Shown: positions 37,148 through 45,306 of the stretch, piece by piece
Numbering within the stretch: the stretch's first letter is position 1
How the letters are laid out: each line of letters starts with the position of its first letter
Assembly: GCA_903938445.1 (NCBI GenBank)
Contig: CAJADG010000082.1
Location: forward strand, 1-64,000
Source: an uncultured Bacteroidota bacterium
GTDB lineage: Bacteria; Bacteroidota; Bacteroidia; Chitinophagales; Chitinophagaceae
Direction: 5' to 3'
Length of the DNA: 64,000 nucleotides
Made by a program: the position numbers and the translations under genes
Notes under the pieces: model-generated
The model's input: only the letters and a program-made list of their open reading frames with translations
The model's database searches: none
What the model was told of the DNA's origin: nothing

Positions 37148-37653
37148 TCTTTGCGCTTATAAACAGGCACTGTACTACAAGGCTCTCCAAACATGATGCT
37201 CTTTACGGTAGGTCTTAATTTTTGCGTAATGGCAACATATGCACTTTCTTCTATTTTGGTTTCACCACAACCCTTAATAACGATTCTTTGATCATTATAA
37301 TCGGAAGGATTTATTTGAACAATAGCATCTAAAATTATCTGTTCTCTAACCTTTTCTTCTGCGCCAAAATAAACAGCCTTTGCAATGGGTTGTAAATAAG
37401 AAACGATTAACATATTGGCCCACATTGGGATAATAGCATCTGTTGAACAATGAATACCTACAATTTTATCAGCATAACCACTCCAATCTGTTGCTAATAA
37501 TGCTGCTCTAAAGTCTTTTTCTTTTAAAATAAGCTCCATGAAAAGAAACGGTTTTATATCAAATAAAACAATTTCATTCGGAGGCAAATAAGATGCAAGG
37601 TCAATGGTAATTAAACCACTTTCGGCAACTTTATTATTAAGGATTGTAGACAT
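37144..37653 (-). CDS. DUF2480 family protein
   Basis: A 169-residue cytoplasmic protein that matches DUF2480, a family largely confined to Bacteroidota with no known function. Typical text includes SGLITIDLASYLP, FDIKPFLFMELILKEKDFR, the HCSTDAIIPMWA block and VIKGCGETKIEESAYVAITQKLRP. Its 3' end overlaps the polA stop in a convergent arrangement. A TAATTTTG element lies 4 nt upstream of the ATG, so the transcript may be nearly leaderless. Confidence 0.85.
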   Translation of the reverse strand: MSTILNNKVAESGLITIDLASYLPPNEIVLFDIKPFLFMELILKEKDFRAALLATDWSGYADKIVGIHCSTDAIIPMWANMLIVSYLQPIAKAVYFGAEEKVREQIILDAIVQINPSDYNDQRIVIKGCGETKIEESAYVAITQKLRPTVKSIMFGEPCSTVPVYKRKD

Positions 37654-37657
37654 AAAA

Positions 37658-37665
37658 CAAAATTA
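37658..37665 (-). promoter_or_regulatory. -7 promoter element of the DUF2480 gene
   Basis: Minus-strand TAATTTTG matches TAnnTTTG and ends 4 nt before the ATG at 37653. No clear -33 TTTG is seen. Confidence 0.4.
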
Positions 37666-37716
37666 GGATGTTTTATTAAATCTGTATTTACTATTTACAA
37701 TAATAGTTCGCATAAA

Positions 37717-37739
37717 AAAGCCCCCTTAAAGGAGGCTTT
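37717..37739 (-). terminator. intrinsic terminator of the foldase gene
   Basis: On the minus strand AAAGCCTCC-TTTAA-GGGGGCTTT forms a stem with one mismatch, followed by TTTTTTATG. It lies just after the stop of the PpiD/SurA-like gene at 37760. Confidence 0.8.
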
Positions 37740-37759
37740 ATATTATTTATTTGAATGAA

Positions 37760-39844
37760 CTAGAAAATTCTAGATCTATTATCTTCAATTTTCGCAATTT
37801 TCTTTAAAGAAGCATTTGATCTAAATAAAGAACTTCTTGTCCTATTTAAGGTTTCATCTTTAAAGAAGTTTAATTCTTGTTGAGCTTGTTTAGCACTAAC
37901 ATTATTTACAGAAAGTACAAAAACACCAGAATTACCCGCTATCGGTGCACTCACTTTATTTACTAATGATTTATTAAATGCTGCACCAATTAATTTTGGT
38001 TCATTACCTAATCCTGGGATCATTGAATAAGTGAAACTTAAACTATCCGCTTTTTGAACCAAAGCTTTTGAACTAGCTGCAATCGCCTCTAGTGTATTAC
38101 CCTTTAAACTTGGTTTAATTTTATCTGCCTTCTTTTGATCTCTAATAATTCCTTCCACCTGTGGCTTTGCCGCATCTACACTTGCCAAACCCGCTTTGTC
38201 TTCGGCAGTAATTACTGCAACAATGTAGGTATCACCCAATTCTATGGGTTCAGATACATCATTAACATTTTTTTCATATGTCCAACGTACTAGTTGACGA
38301 GTTTCACCTAAACCTTGAATTTCAAAATCATTCACTTTAATTCCAGTTGCTGGTAAAACTTGTTTACCTAATTTAACTGCATTTTCATTAAATGACTTTA
38401 CATCCTTACTTGTTGATGCAAATTGTGCTGCAGCAGTTGAGGCTGCAGTAATGGTTTCATTACTAGGTGTAATGGGTTTGGACAAATAAGCAATTTTATA
38501 AGCAGGTCCTTTTGCGGTTTGTTTTAAAATTTCTACATAATGATATCCGAAATCAGTTTTTATAACACCCTTTGTTCCAACAGAATTATCAAAAGCAAAG
38601 TCATTAAAAGCAGGAACCATTTGTGCTTGTGCAAACATACCTAAATTACCACCCTTTGCTTTACTTCCACCATCATCAGAATATTGTGCACATAAAGCTT
38701 CAAAATTAGCACCACCTTTAATTGCAGCACTAATACTGTCAATTAATTTTTTAGCACTGCTATCATCTTTAATTTGTTGTCCGTTTTGAGGATTATTAGT
38801 AGCTATTAAAATATGTCTAACACTTGTACTATCTGGCCATTGTTTTACGCCTAAAACTTTTGCTATGGTATAATTTTTACCATCTACATAGGGGCCATAT
38901 GTATTTCCAACACCTACTGATAAAACAGAATCCTTGTTAGGTATTTGTAATGTTTTTTTACTGATATAGCTATTATAATAAGGAATTTCAGAACCCACTT
39001 TATTTAAATAAACAGCAGCATCTGGAGCAGCTTTAAAAGCTTCTTTTAAAGCAGTGATTTCATTTTTTGTATTTAAAGAGTCTGCTGATGTTGGAGCAGC
39101 GCTAAATCCAATATATCCAATATTTCTAGAAGTTTCTTCAATTTGATAAGCAGCAGGATTTTCTTTTAAATAAGCTGCAATTTCTTCATTCGAAACCTTT
39201 ATACTACTATCAGAAATAGTCGTATAAGGCACGTGAACAAAATTAATCGATGAAATATTATTTAAATCTGCATATTGCTTTTCTACCAACCATTTAGGTA
39301 CTTGAACACCTTTAACAACTAAAGCTTGATATTTATTTCTAATTCTATTTTCAATAGAAGGCTCTATATAGAATTTTTCTATTTGTTTAATTTGATCTTT
39401 ATTCTTTGACTTTTTAATTTGTGCAATAGAATTTTTTGCATCATTCACTTTAAATTCACCAGTAGTTTTATCAGTAAATTCTTGTTTAAAAGGGGATTCA
39501 TTACCAAATAATACATCAGATAATTCTTTTGTTCCTACGGTAATTCCTAATTTATCAGACTCGCTTTTAAAAAGTAATCTAGTAACTTCTTGTTCCCATA
39601 AATAACCAATCATTTGTTCTCTCTTCACACCTTGAGAAGCATACTGTTGTAATTGGATATCTAATTTTTCATCAAACTCTGTTTTATTAATTACTTCACC
39701 ATTAACCTTACCTAAAGTAGAAGTATCATTCGCTCCTCTTTTGCGACCAATACCGTCTTGTAATATAAAAGCGATTAATGCAATAGCAATAATACCAAAG
39801 ATGATCCAAGCACCTCTTTCTCTAATGTTCTGAATAATTGACAT
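37760..39844 (-). CDS. membrane-anchored peptidyl-prolyl isomerase, PpiD/SurA-like
   Basis: A 694-residue periplasmic foldase from the ATG at 39844; the track adds eight residues. The N-terminus MSIIQNIRERGAWIIFGIIAIALIAFILQ is a signal anchor, as in PpiD. A SurA_N-like helical chaperone region follows (EQEVTRLLFKSESDKLG). A parvulin domain lies near residues 340-445 (VRHILIATN, YSDDGGSKAKGGNLGMF, VIKTDFGYHYVEIL). A second, more degenerate parvulin-like segment may follow. It helps fold outer-membrane and secreted proteins. A TATTTTTG element lies 21 nt upstream. The gene is transcribed away from the 780 bp gap before recA. Confidence 0.88.
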   Translation of the reverse strand: MSIIQNIRERGAWIIFGIIAIALIAFILQDGIGRKRGANDTSTLGKVNGEVINKTEFDEKLDIQLQQYASQGVKREQMIGYLWEQEVTRLLFKSESDKLGITVGTKELSDVLFGNESPFKQEFTDKTTGEFKVNDAKNSIAQIKKSKNKDQIKQIEKFYIEPSIENRIRNKYQALVVKGVQVPKWLVEKQYADLNNISSINFVHVPYTTISDSSIKVSNEEIAAYLKENPAAYQIEETSRNIGYIGFSAAPTSADSLNTKNEITALKEAFKAAPDAAVYLNKVGSEIPYYNSYISKKTLQIPNKDSVLSVGVGNTYGPYVDGKNYTIAKVLGVKQWPDSTSVRHILIATNNPQNGQQIKDDSSAKKLIDSISAAIKGGANFEALCAQYSDDGGSKAKGGNLGMFAQAQMVPAFNDFAFDNSVGTKGVIKTDFGYHYVEILKQTAKGPAYKIAYLSKPITPSNETITAASTAAAQFASTSKDVKSFNENAVKLGKQVLPATGIKVNDFEIQGLGETRQLVRWTYEKNVNDVSEPIELGDTYIVAVITAEDKAGLASVDAAKPQVEGIIRDQKKADKIKPSLKGNTLEAIAASSKALVQKADSLSFTYSMIPGLGNEPKLIGAAFNKSLVNKVSAPIAGNSGVFVLSVNNVSAKQAQQELNFFKDETLNRTRSSLFRSNASLKKIAKIEDNRSRIF

Positions 39845-40240
39845 ATATAATAAATTATAGGAAGGCAAAAATAAAGGTTTCTATTAACTTAATAAGCGTA
39901 ATCCAATAAAAATGAGGCCTTTTTTAACTAAAAAGGGTAATTAAAAATACACATAGGGTTAGTGGAAAAATTAAAATTTAGTGGATAACCCTAATTTTTG
40001 AGTGAATAAATCTTAATAACTATGGAATAAAAAAAGAAGGTTGGTATCTGTTTTAAACTTTTAATCAAAAAATGTAAGTTTTATACCCGTTAATTAACAG
40101 TTAATAAACTGTGTATTAAAAAAAAAACTCTAAAATTGAATATAATTTTGTTAAGTATTTAATTCTTTAAAAGAATGCCTATACAATCATACAATTTAAA
40201 ATATCTATATGTAATTATAGATGGTGTACATAAAATCTAT

Positions 40241-40271
40241 TGTGAATAACTAAGATATACACTTATACACA
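40241..40271. promoter_or_regulatory. pair of DnaA-box-like sites
   Basis: TGTGAATAA (minus-strand TTATTCACA) and TTATACACA face each other with 13 bp between them. Both fit TTATNCACA without mismatch. Confidence 0.5.
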
Positions 40272-40439
40272 GGGGTAATAGTATTAGGTTCTTTATATAA
40301 ATGTATTATAGTTTAATACTACAATAGAAATTAACATTGGATTGAATTTAGAAATTTAGGCAGTTGATTTAAAATAAACTACTTTTATTCTCATCAAAAA
40401 AGGCACTATTTAAGGCAAGTATAAATACTATTATTAAAA

Positions 40440-40555
40440 ATACTAAGTTTATACTAAAATACTAAATAGATATTAATTATTGATAATCAATTATTTATGA
40501 TAAAAATTATTTAAAAAAGTAAAATAAACTAATCTAATTAGTAGAAAAATACTAA
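40440..40555 (+). repeat. ATACTAA heptamer repeats
   Basis: The 7-mer ATACTAA occurs at 40440-40446, 40451-40457, 40459-40465 and 40549-40555, in the most AT-rich part of the gap. Three copies lie within 26 bp. They may be iterons of the candidate origin, or low-complexity coincidence. Confidence 0.4.
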
Positions 40556-40626
40556 ATATTTTAGTTTATTAACAAATTATCCCTATCTTCACATAAATAT
40601 TCAAAGAAAACATAAAACGATTAACC

Positions 40627-41646
40627 ATGAGTACTGCAAATGCTGAAAAATTAAAAGCCCTTAAATTAACCATCGATAAAATCGATAAGGATTATGGTAA
40701 GGGAAGTGTGATGATGATGAATGAAAGAAGTCAAGAGCCTCAAGAAGTTATTTCTACTGGTTCTATTGGATTAGATACTGCCTTAGGAATTGGAGGATTA
40801 CCAAAAGGAAGAATAATTGAAATATATGGACCAGAATCTTCAGGTAAAACAACAGTTGCAATTCATGTAATTGCAGAAGCACAAAAAAAGGGTGGAATGT
40901 GTGCAATTATCGATGCTGAACATGCTTTTGATAGTGCATATGCTAAACGTTTGGGTGTTGATGTTGATAATTTACTAGTTTCTCAACCTGATTACGGTGA
41001 GCAAGCTTTAGAAATTGCGGATCGTTTAATATTATCTGGTGCAATAGATGTTGTTGTTATTGACTCAGTAGCTGCATTAGTTCCAAAAAGTGAATTAGAA
41101 GGTGAAATGGGAGATTCTAAAATGGGTTTACATGCTCGTTTAATGTCACAAGCATTAAGAAAATTAACAGCCACTATTAATAAAACTGGTACCGTATGTA
41201 TTTTCATTAACCAGTTAAGAGAAAAAATTGGTGTAATGTTTGGTAACCCAGAAACTACAACGGGTGGTAATGCATTAAAATTCTATGCTTCTGTTCGTTT
41301 AGATATTAGAAGAATGGCACAGATTAAAGATGGTGATGAAGCTGTTGGAAATAGAGTGAAAGTAAAAGTGGTTAAAAATAAAGTAGCTCCTCCATTTAGA
41401 GCAGCAGAATTTGAAATTATTTTTGGAGAAGGAATTAGTAAGATCGGTGAAATAATTGATATGGGTGTTGAATTAGAAATTATCAATAAAAGCGGCTCTT
41501 GGTTTAGTTATGAAGGAAATAAATTAGGACAAGGGCGTGATTCAGTTAAAATAATTTTACACGATAATCCAGAAATGGCGAATGAAATTGAAGCTAAGAT
41601 AAGAGCAAAAATTGCAGCAAAAGTTGAAGAAGCTGCAAGTAAATAA
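40627..41646 (+). CDS. recA: recombinase RecA
   Basis: A 339-residue RecA, the strand-exchange protein of homologous recombination and co-protease of the SOS response. Walker A is GPESSGKTT near residue 69, followed by IDAEHAFD, the Walker B-like [13 protein letters not shown], and the L2 block [23 protein letters not shown]. The C-terminus is complete with the usual acidic/Lys-Ala tail ([13 protein letters not shown]). It lies next to the AT-rich gap and is ended by a clear terminator. recX lies about 15 kb away rather than adjacent. Confidence 0.98.
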   Translation: MSTANAEKLKALKLTIDKIDKDYGKGSVMMMNERSQEPQEVISTGSIGLDTALGIGGLPKGRIIEIYGPESSGKTTVAIHVIAEAQKKGGMCAIIDAEHAFDSAYAKRLGVDVDNLLVSQPDYGEQALEIADRLILSGAIDVVVIDSVAALVPKSELEGEMGDSKMGLHARLMSQALRKLTATINKTGTVCIFINQLREKIGVMFGNPETTTGGNALKFYASVRLDIRRMAQIKDGDEAVGNRVKVKVVKNKVAPPFRAAEFEIIFGEGISKIGEIIDMGVELEIINKSGSWFSYEGNKLGQGRDSVKIILHDNPEMANEIEAKIRAKIAAKVEEAASK

Positions 41647-41681
41647 TATTTATCTCGTTTTTTAAAGGTTAGTAGGTACGG

Positions 41682-41709
41682 ACCGCATCATTTATGGTGC
41701 GGTTTTTTT
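41682..41709 (+). terminator. intrinsic terminator after recA
   Basis: The 9 bp stem ACCGCATCA / TGGTGCGGT (one G-U pair) with a TTTA loop is followed by seven T. It lies 36 bp after the recA stop. Confidence 0.9.
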
Positions 41710-41725
41710 ATATTTATAAAAAAAA

Positions 41726-42598
41726 TTGATTCGAATTTTAAAAATATTTATTAGAGCAGCACTCTGGATATTTTGTGCTGATATTAAAATAAAAAATAAA
41801 TATTTATTAAAACAAGATGGGCCATTATTAATCATAGCAAACCATCCAAATTCCTTCTTAGATGCTATTATAATTGGAGCCCAATATAATAGAAGAATCT
41901 ATTTTTTAGCAAGAGGTGATGCTTTTACTAAAAAACACCATCGTTTTTTATTAGGCTTATTAAATATGATTCCCGTTTATCGACTAAGAGAAGGAAAACA
42001 ATATTTACATCTAAATGAATATGCATTTAATGAATCGGTTAAATTATTAAATAAGGGTGAAGCTGTTTTAATTTTTATAGAAGGAGTTTGTATGAATACT
42101 CATCAACTTCAACCATTTAAAAAAGGAGCTTCAAGAATTTTAGCGCGCGCACATCAACAAAATATATTTCCTACAATTCATATTGCTGGTATATCTTATA
42201 ACCAACTCATAGGAGTTGGTAAAAAAGTAAATATTTGTATTACTGAATTCTTATTAACCTTTCCACTCAAAACCCCAAAGGATTTCGTACATTTTAATCA
42301 ACAGGTGTTTATTGAGTTAGAAAATAATATACATATACCCACATCCCCCACTAAAATTAAAAAGAACGTAATCTATTTTTTACATTTTCCATATTACAAG
42401 TGGTTATATTTTTTTACTGCAAAAAAAACAAAAAACACCGTTTTTTTTGATTCTGTACTATTCAGCTTATTGTTATTTACCTATCCAATTTTTATGATCA
42501 TCTTATTTTTAATTTTTTATTTAATTGGAATATCGTTGCCAATTATTTTTGGTATATTGTTATGTATTCTTTTATACAATAAATACACGGTAGAATAA
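41726..42598 (+). CDS. 1-acyl-glycerol-3-phosphate acyltransferase-like membrane protein
   Basis: A 290-residue protein of the PlsC-type acyltransferase superfamily. The catalytic NHxxxxD motif is NHPNSFLD near residue 36. A later block, IFIEGVCMN near 118, corresponds to the FPEGTRS-like motif but lacks its usual Arg/Ser. Two hydrophobic helices lie at the C-terminus (about 245-285), which differs from the short PlsC of E. coli. It probably acylates a lipid precursor at the inner membrane. The start is a TTG 80 bp after recA; no in-frame ATG is nearby. mgsA follows after 8 bp. Confidence 0.8.
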   Translation: MIRILKIFIRAALWIFCADIKIKNKYLLKQDGPLLIIANHPNSFLDAIIIGAQYNRRIYFLARGDAFTKKHHRFLLGLLNMIPVYRLREGKQYLHLNEYAFNESVKLLNKGEAVLIFIEGVCMNTHQLQPFKKGASRILARAHQQNIFPTIHIAGISYNQLIGVGKKVNICITEFLLTFPLKTPKDFVHFNQQVFIELENNIHIPTSPTKIKKNVIYFLHFPYYKWLYFFTAKKTKNTVFFDSVLFSLLLFTYPIFMIILFLIFYLIGISLPIIFGILLCILLYNKYTVE

Positions 42599-42606
42599 TT
42601 AAAAAA

Positions 42607-43074
42607 ATGATAAAATCAACAATGAAAAATATTAGAAAACTAGAACGTAGAAAAAAAATCGCACTCATTGCGCATGACAATAAAAAGAAAGATTTAATAG
42701 AATGGGCAATTCATAATAAGATAGAGTTATCAAAACATTCTTTAGTAGCTACAGGTACTACGGGAAAACTAATTGAAGAAGCTTTAGACCAACCTGTCGT
42801 AAAATTATTAAGTGGTCCACTGGGTGGTGATCAACAAATTGGTGCAATGATTGCTACAGGAGACATTGATGTGGTGTTTTTCTTTTTTGATCCCATGGAA
42901 GCGCAGCCGCACGATAGCGATGTAAAAGCATTATTAAGATTGGCTGTTGCCTGGAACCTACCAATGGCCTGTGATAGAACCACTGCCGATTTTTTAATGA
43001 CCTCTAGATTTATGCAGGAAGAATATAGTTATGAGCTTCCTGATTACACCCAATACCTTAATAGAAACATTTAA
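42607..43074 (+). CDS. mgsA: methylglyoxal synthase
   Basis: A 155-residue enzyme that turns dihydroxyacetone phosphate into methylglyoxal and phosphate, a bypass of lower glycolysis under phosphate limitation. IALIAHDNKKKDL at the N-terminus, TGTTGKLI, the catalytic-loop GPLGGDQQIGAMI and FFFFDPMEAQPHDSDVKALLRLAV match the family closely. An alternative ATG at 42622 would shorten the N-terminus by five residues. It lies between the acyltransferase and the M28 peptidase with short gaps, so it is probably part of that transcript. Confidence 0.95.
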   Translation: MIKSTMKNIRKLERRKKIALIAHDNKKKDLIEWAIHNKIELSKHSLVATGTTGKLIEEALDQPVVKLLSGPLGGDQQIGAMIATGDIDVVFFFFDPMEAQPHDSDVKALLRLAVAWNLPMACDRTTADFLMTSRFMQEEYSYELPDYTQYLNRNI

Positions 43075-43089
43075 ATAAAAAGAATAAAA

Positions 43090-45291
43090 ATGAAAAAGCA
43101 AGCACTCCTATTTTCTTGTATATGTTTATTATCAAATACAATCAACGCACAAAAAAATTTAATTGGATTTAAATCTGATGTCAATCAATTAAAAAATGAA
43201 AAAGCTTTTGACGCACAATTAAATGCAAAAAGAGTTGGTGAACACATTAAACAACTTTCTTCGGTACCCCATCATGTTGGTTCAGTGGGTGGTAAAATGG
43301 TAGCAAGTGAAATTGCTAAAGTATTCACTGCTGCAGGATGGGATACAAAAATTGAAACGTATCAATTAATGTTTCCAACACCTATAACAAGAACACTAGA
43401 GATGTCTGGCGTAACGAATTATAAAGCGAAATTAAAAGAGACGCCTTTAAAAGAAGACGCAACTTCAAATCAAGCAGATCAACTACCCACCTACAATTGT
43501 TGGAGTGCAGATGGGGATGTAACTTCTAATTTGGTTTTTGTAAATTATGGTTTACCGGAGGATTATGAAACACTTGCTAAATATGGTATTGATGTAAAAG
43601 GTAAAATTGTTATCGCGAAATATGGTCGTAGCTGGAGAGGAATTAAACCAAAAGTAGCACAAGAGCATGGCGCTATCGGTTGTTTAATTTATTCTGATCC
43701 TATTGATGATGGGTATGGTGCTGGAGATGCTTACCCAGTTGGTCCTTTTAAAAATGATCAAACGGTACAAAGAGGATCTATTATGGATATGGTTATTTAT
43801 CCGGGAGACCCTACTACGCCTAATATAGCATCCGTGGAAGGCGCCCCTAGAGTGGATCATAATGATGCAAAAAACCTACTAAAAATACCGGTACTTCCTA
43901 TTAGTTATGGAGATGCCGCACCTTTGTTAAAAGATATGGCGGGTCCTGTCGCACCAAAAGAATGGGTGGGTGGCTTGCCATTTACTTATCATATTGGGCC
44001 AAGTGCATCTCAAGTACATTTAAAGCTTGCGTTTGATTGGAAATTAAGACCAGGTTTAGATGTAATTGCAACTATAAAAGGATCTGAATTTCCTGATCAA
44101 TGGGTAATTAGAGGTAATCATCATGATGGTTGGGTAAATGGAGCAGCAGACCCAATAAGTGGGATGGCTGCTGAGCTAGAGGAGGCTATTTCGATAGGCG
44201 AATTATTAAAAACAGGGTGGAAACCAAAAAGAACTTTGGTGTATTGTGCTTGGGATGCGGAAGAACCTGGATTAATGGGGTCCACAGAGTGGGTTGAAAA
44301 CCATGCTGCAGAATTACAAGCAAAAGCAGTTGCTTATATTAATTCAGATGGCAATGGACGTGGATTTTTAGGAGCCGAGGGCTCACACGCATTTGCACCC
44401 TTAATTACAGAAATTAGTAAAACCGTAATTGATCCTCAAACGAAAGTTTCGGTGTTTGAAAGAGCAAAAGCCGCAAGAGCAGTACGTGCATCAAATCCTG
44501 CCGCAAAAAAAGAGGCATTTAATTCAACGCAATATCCTTTAGGCGCAATGGGTTCGGGCTCTGATTATTCTTCATTTATTCAACACCTTGGAATTCCATC
44601 TCTAAATATTGGATACGGTGGTGAAGACGAAGGTGGTGAATATCACTCGATTTATGATTCTTATGATATGTACACACGTTTTAAAGATCCAACTTTTGAA
44701 TATGGAATTACATTGGCTCAAACAACTGGCCGTGTAGTATTGCGTCTTGCAGATGCTGATGCTTTACAGTTTGATTTTAGAGAATTACATAAAACAGTAA
44801 AAGGATATATTAGCGAGTTAATGAAAAATGTGGACCAGCTTCGTGAAAAAGCAACCATAGAAAATGAATTAATTAAAAACAAGGCATATATCTATGCAGC
44901 CGATCCTACTGAAAAATTAAAAACCCCAGAACTGGTTGCTGAAGTACCTTATGTTGATTTTTCATCTATTTTAAATGCATTAACTAAATTAGAAAAAGCA
45001 GCAGCCCATGCAGAAGAAGTTAAAAAATCAATGGACGCTCATCAATTAGCCGAAGTAAATTCAAAAATATACCGAGCAGAGCAAACCTTGTTAACTGATG
45101 CTGGATTGCCAAGACGCCCTTGGTTTAAACACAGTTTATATGCACCAGGATTTTACACGGGCTATGGTGTAAAAACAGTACCAGGTGTAAGAGAAGCTAT
45201 TGAACAAAAAAATTGGGCGGAAACAAAAGAACAAATTAACGAAGTGGCAAAATCAATTGATAAACTTTCTGCTTATTTAGAAGCATTATAG
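43090..45291 (+). CDS. secreted M28 peptidase, glutamate-carboxypeptidase-II-like
   Basis: A 733-residue exported zinc peptidase with a signal peptide ending near residue 20 (NTINAQ). A PA domain is inserted after about residue 120 (GKIVIAKYGRSWRGIKPKVAQEHGAIGCLIY). The M28 site is made of RGNHHDGWVNGAADPISG, VYCAWDAEEPGLMGSTEW, INSDGNGRG and YHSIYDSYDMYTRF. The C-terminal region from about 590 corresponds to the transferrin-receptor-like dimerisation domain. Mammalian relatives remove glutamate from peptides and folates; here it probably trims peptides in the periplasm. It sits between mgsA and uvrB. Confidence 0.9.
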   Translation: MKKQALLFSCICLLSNTINAQKNLIGFKSDVNQLKNEKAFDAQLNAKRVGEHIKQLSSVPHHVGSVGGKMVASEIAKVFTAAGWDTKIETYQLMFPTPITRTLEMSGVTNYKAKLKETPLKEDATSNQADQLPTYNCWSADGDVTSNLVFVNYGLPEDYETLAKYGIDVKGKIVIAKYGRSWRGIKPKVAQEHGAIGCLIYSDPIDDGYGAGDAYPVGPFKNDQTVQRGSIMDMVIYPGDPTTPNIASVEGAPRVDHNDAKNLLKIPVLPISYGDAAPLLKDMAGPVAPKEWVGGLPFTYHIGPSASQVHLKLAFDWKLRPGLDVIATIKGSEFPDQWVIRGNHHDGWVNGAADPISGMAAELEEAISIGELLKTGWKPKRTLVYCAWDAEEPGLMGSTEWVENHAAELQAKAVAYINSDGNGRGFLGAEGSHAFAPLITEISKTVIDPQTKVSVFERAKAARAVRASNPAAKKEAFNSTQYPLGAMGSGSDYSSFIQHLGIPSLNIGYGGEDEGGEYHSIYDSYDMYTRFKDPTFEYGITLAQTTGRVVLRLADADALQFDFRELHKTVKGYISELMKNVDQLREKATIENELIKNKAYIYAADPTEKLKTPELVAEVPYVDFSSILNALTKLEKAAAHAEEVKKSMDAHQLAEVNSKIYRAEQTLLTDAGLPRRPWFKHSLYAPGFYTGYGVKTVPGVREAIEQKNWAETKEQINEVAKSIDKLSAYLEAL

Positions 45292-45295
45292 AGTG

Positions 45296-45303
45296 TACCT
45301 TTG
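45296..45303 (+). promoter_or_regulatory. -7 promoter element of uvrB
   Basis: TACCTTTG matches TAnnTTTG and ends 3 nt before the uvrB ATG at 45307. This argues that the TTG at 45301 used by the ORF track is promoter sequence, not the start codon, and that the mRNA may be leaderless. Confidence 0.5.
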
Positions 45304-45306
45304 CGT

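Larger units (their letters stand above)
39845..40626. other. large AT-rich gap with DnaA-box-like sites; candidate origin
   Basis: This 780 bp divergent gap between the foldase gene and recA is very AT-rich and has no convincing ORF. Two full matches to TTATNCACA lie 13 bp apart: TGTGAATAA (minus-strand TTATTCACA, 40241-40249) and TTATACACA (40263-40271). One-mismatch forms lie at 39980-39988, 40001-40009 and 40110-40118. Further right, the 7-mer ATACTAA occurs four times (40440, 40451, 40459, 40549) in the most AT-rich part. Box cluster plus adjoining AT-rich repeats is the layout of a replication origin, but in such AT-rich DNA some matches are expected by chance. It also has to hold the promoters of both flanking genes. 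Confidence 0.4.

Noticed and set aside
39900-40240. Possible small genes in the left part of the AT-rich gap
   Set aside because: No frame longer than a few dozen codons with a plausible start; stop codons are frequent in all frames.
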